Positions 62,709 through 64,000 of a stretch of 64,000 bases of DNA are shown in pieces. The stretch's first letter is position 1. Each line of letters starts with the position of its first letter. Source of the stretch: Microvirga lupini (lineage in GTDB: Bacteria; Pseudomonadota; Alphaproteobacteria; Rhizobiales; Beijerinckiaceae). The position numbers and the translations under genes were made by a program. The notes under the pieces are model-generated. The model saw only the letters and a program-made list of their open reading frames with translations. It ran no database searches and had not been told where the DNA came from. The DNA is taken from positions 177,360 to 241,359 of the forward strand of contig NZ_JACHWB010000006.1 of the NCBI RefSeq assembly GCF_014191055.1. The letters run 5' to 3'.

Positions 62709-63428
62709 ATGAGAGAGGCCCGCCACGTGCCCGTCCAGCGCCTGTTCGTCATCGCTCCGTCTGTGGCGCGCCTGATCCGGCAGGAGAGGGGAGGCGAGCT
62801 CGTGATTGAGGGCTACTTTCCCGATCAGCCACACCGCAGCACCTTCGTCCAGATCGAGGAGACCCGCAGCAGCCTGATCCTTGAGGCGGGAGCTGATGAG
62901 GCGTCCGAGGAGCGGGCCGACCTGCCTCCGGCTCATGCGCAGGCCCTGCTCGCCGTCAGCCAGGGCCAAGTGGAGTACCTGCGCAGCAGCCTCTCGATTG
63001 GCTCACGCGAGATCCAGGTTCTTCACTTCATCAGGCCCGCTCCCCTCGACCTGATGGCAGTGGCCGTTCCATCGGAGGACGACCAGGACTTCCATCCTTT
63101 GCCTTGGTTCGGCCCGGAGGTCAGCGCCGAGCCGGCCTACCGGCGCCGGCGCCTGGCTCTCGCGGGTGTTCCGGATGCACGGGATGTGGATGTCACGAAC
63201 GGGGCTCTCAACAGCCTGCTCGATCTGCTGGAGGATCGGTTCTCCACGTGGCCAGGGCCGCACGAGGCTACGATCTCAGACGCCTCGGCGGCTGATGTCA
63301 CTCCACGCCCCAAGGCTCCTGTCCCCGAACCGGAACCTGCGGTGGATGAGGAGATCGACGACCTCCACATTGAGAACGCAGTCATCCGTGAGCTGGCCCG
63401 CTCGCTGCAACCACGGCGCAGCGGATAG
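62709..63428 (+). CDS. Hypothetical protein, N-terminal part CYTH-like
   Basis: A 239-residue acidic protein. The first ~120 residues read L-F-V-I-A-P-S-V-A-R-L-I-R-Q-E-R-G-G, then V-I-E-G-Y-F-P and V-Q-I-E-E-T-R-S-S-L-I-L, with the alternating strand pattern of CYTH-type triphosphate tunnel proteins. The expected E-x-E-R-K start is absent, so an enzymatic role is doubtful. The C-terminal ~60 residues are Pro/Glu/Asp-rich and end in a short helix. Unknown function. Confidence 0.55.
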   Translation: MREARHVPVQRLFVIAPSVARLIRQERGGELVIEGYFPDQPHRSTFVQIEETRSSLILEAGADEASEERADLPPAHAQALLAVSQGQVEYLRSSLSIGSREIQVLHFIRPAPLDLMAVAVPSEDDQDFHPLPWFGPEVSAEPAYRRRRLALAGVPDARDVDVTNGALNSLLDLLEDRFSTWPGPHEATISDASAADVTPRPKAPVPEPEPAVDEEIDDLHIENAVIRELARSLQPRRSG

Positions 63429-63575
63429 ATCGTGGGCCATCCGTCAGGGTCAGCGGCTGCCTTCTTATTATGGCTGCTCGTACGCATCTGGGCCTTGTTA
63501 GACAGCTCTCGGAAGCCTTGCTAAAGGGGCACATGCGCAGGCCGTGCACGCCCCGCGACCAGAGTGGGGAACGAG

Positions 63576-63809
63576 ATGTCCGACTGTTTGCACTGTGAGA
63601 TCAACCAACTCGTGCAGGAACGCTTTGAGCGCGGCAACACAGACCTCGTCGAGATGGCATCCATGATCGCCGAGAGCCTCGCCGACCTGATCCTGCTCGC
63701 ACCCGAGAGCGACCGGTCCAATCTGATGGCGCATGCACTTTCCGCCTTCGGGCAGATCGTCCTGGAAAAGAGCGGCGCGCTTGACGGTGGCTCCAACGCC
63801 ACGCATTGA
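63576..63809 (+). CDS. Small helical hypothetical protein
   Basis: A 77-residue protein starting M-S-D-C-L-H-C-E-I-N-Q-L-V, with a C-L-H-C pair near the N-terminus and a mainly helical pattern. The ATG at 63576 follows GGGGA; an ATG at 63564 is possible. Similar short proteins occur in Hyphomicrobiales; the function is unknown. Confidence 0.55.
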   Translation: MSDCLHCEINQLVQERFERGNTDLVEMASMIAESLADLILLAPESDRSNLMAHALSAFGQIVLEKSGALDGGSNATH

Positions 63810-64000
63810 GGGTCAGGACGCCCCCAGCTTCCCGGCGCAGCCAAGCAACTCCTCACAATAGGGCATCTCTGCACCCACTCGCATCGACTCCAGGCCCGCT
63901 AGAACGGCACCGTTGCAGTAACTTGAAAACGGCATAACGGACCCAATTTAACGGGCCGCTCAGGCAGCAAGACCGAAGAGCTGATTGATCAGACGGATTT
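63810..64000. other. Window end without an assigned gene
   Basis: A 40-codon frame on the minus strand (63813-63935) with three cysteines is the only notable frame; it lacks a ribosome site. Nothing else is recognised up to the window edge. Confidence 0.3.

Noticed and set aside
62494..62712. A 72-codon frame before the CYTH-like gene
   Set aside because: It runs into the start of the next gene, contains repeated GGCAGACG-type segments and has no protein-like pattern that I can support.
1..64000. CRISPR arrays, tRNA or rRNA genes, prophage or plasmid origins
   Set aside because: No regularly spaced short repeats, no tRNA arm patterns, and no replication, integration or phage structural genes were seen on either strand.

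Overview
The window looks like the chromosome of a high-GC alphaproteobacterium of the Hyphomicrobiales (Rhizobiales). A Methylobacteriaceae member such as Microvirga fits best. The reasons are the number of ABC importers for organic nitrogen, several small proteins typical of that group (DUF6894, DUF3597, DUF2853, YidB/DUF937), orphan PF04392 binding proteins, and GntR regulators of the FCD class. The genus is an inference. I see no tRNA, rRNA, CRISPR array, phage or intact insertion sequence; mobile DNA is limited to two eroded transposase fragments near the left end.

Left part (1-14.5 kb). It opens with the 3' end of a xanthine dehydrogenase-type molybdopterin subunit, then a short-chain dehydrogenase and a TctCBA tripartite carboxylate transporter. 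Next come an NMT1/SsuA-type ABC importer and an AfuA/FbpA-type ABC importer followed by a HAD phosphatase. Two divergent copies of a ~97-bp noncoding repeat and the IS630- and IS6-like fragments lie between these genes.

Nitrogen-catabolism region (14.5-31.3 kb). A FadR-type GntR regulator faces a plus-strand operon: polar amino-acid ABC importer, ureidoglycolate lyase-like protein, class V aminotransferase and dihydropyrimidinase/hydantoinase. Converging on it is a minus-strand operon: oligopeptide-type ABC importer with fused ATPases, an AtzB/TrzN-like amidohydrolase and an MFS carrier. A second FCD-GntR regulator and a divergent cytosine-deaminase-like amidohydrolase complete this second module. 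Repeated TTGNATACAA sites 22 bp apart lie in both promoters of the second module, and a TGGT/ACCA operator lies in the promoter of the first.

Central part (31.7-43.2 kb). A lytic transglycosylase and a secreted NTF2-like protein are followed by a series of envelope and stress genes: aquaporin Z, MscL, a sensor kinase/response regulator pair, and many small proteins including DUF3597, two DUF6894 proteins (one a 42-residue form), YidB-like, DUF2853 and a lipoprotein.

Array (43.3-50.1 kb). Five paralogous PF04392 periplasmic binding proteins without permease or ATPase are arranged as three on the plus strand and two on the minus strand. They converge on a membrane-bound adenylate/guanylate cyclase.

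Right part (50.4-64 kb). A minus-strand operon encodes a FAD-dependent oxidoreductase, an MlrC-like (M81) protein and a five-gene oligopeptide ABC importer. A divergent XRE-cupin regulator sits upstream. After it come an EamA exporter and several uncharacterised small genes. At four of the five places where a binding-protein gene precedes a permease gene, a GC-rich stem-loop follows the binding-protein gene, which suggests differential expression within each operon.
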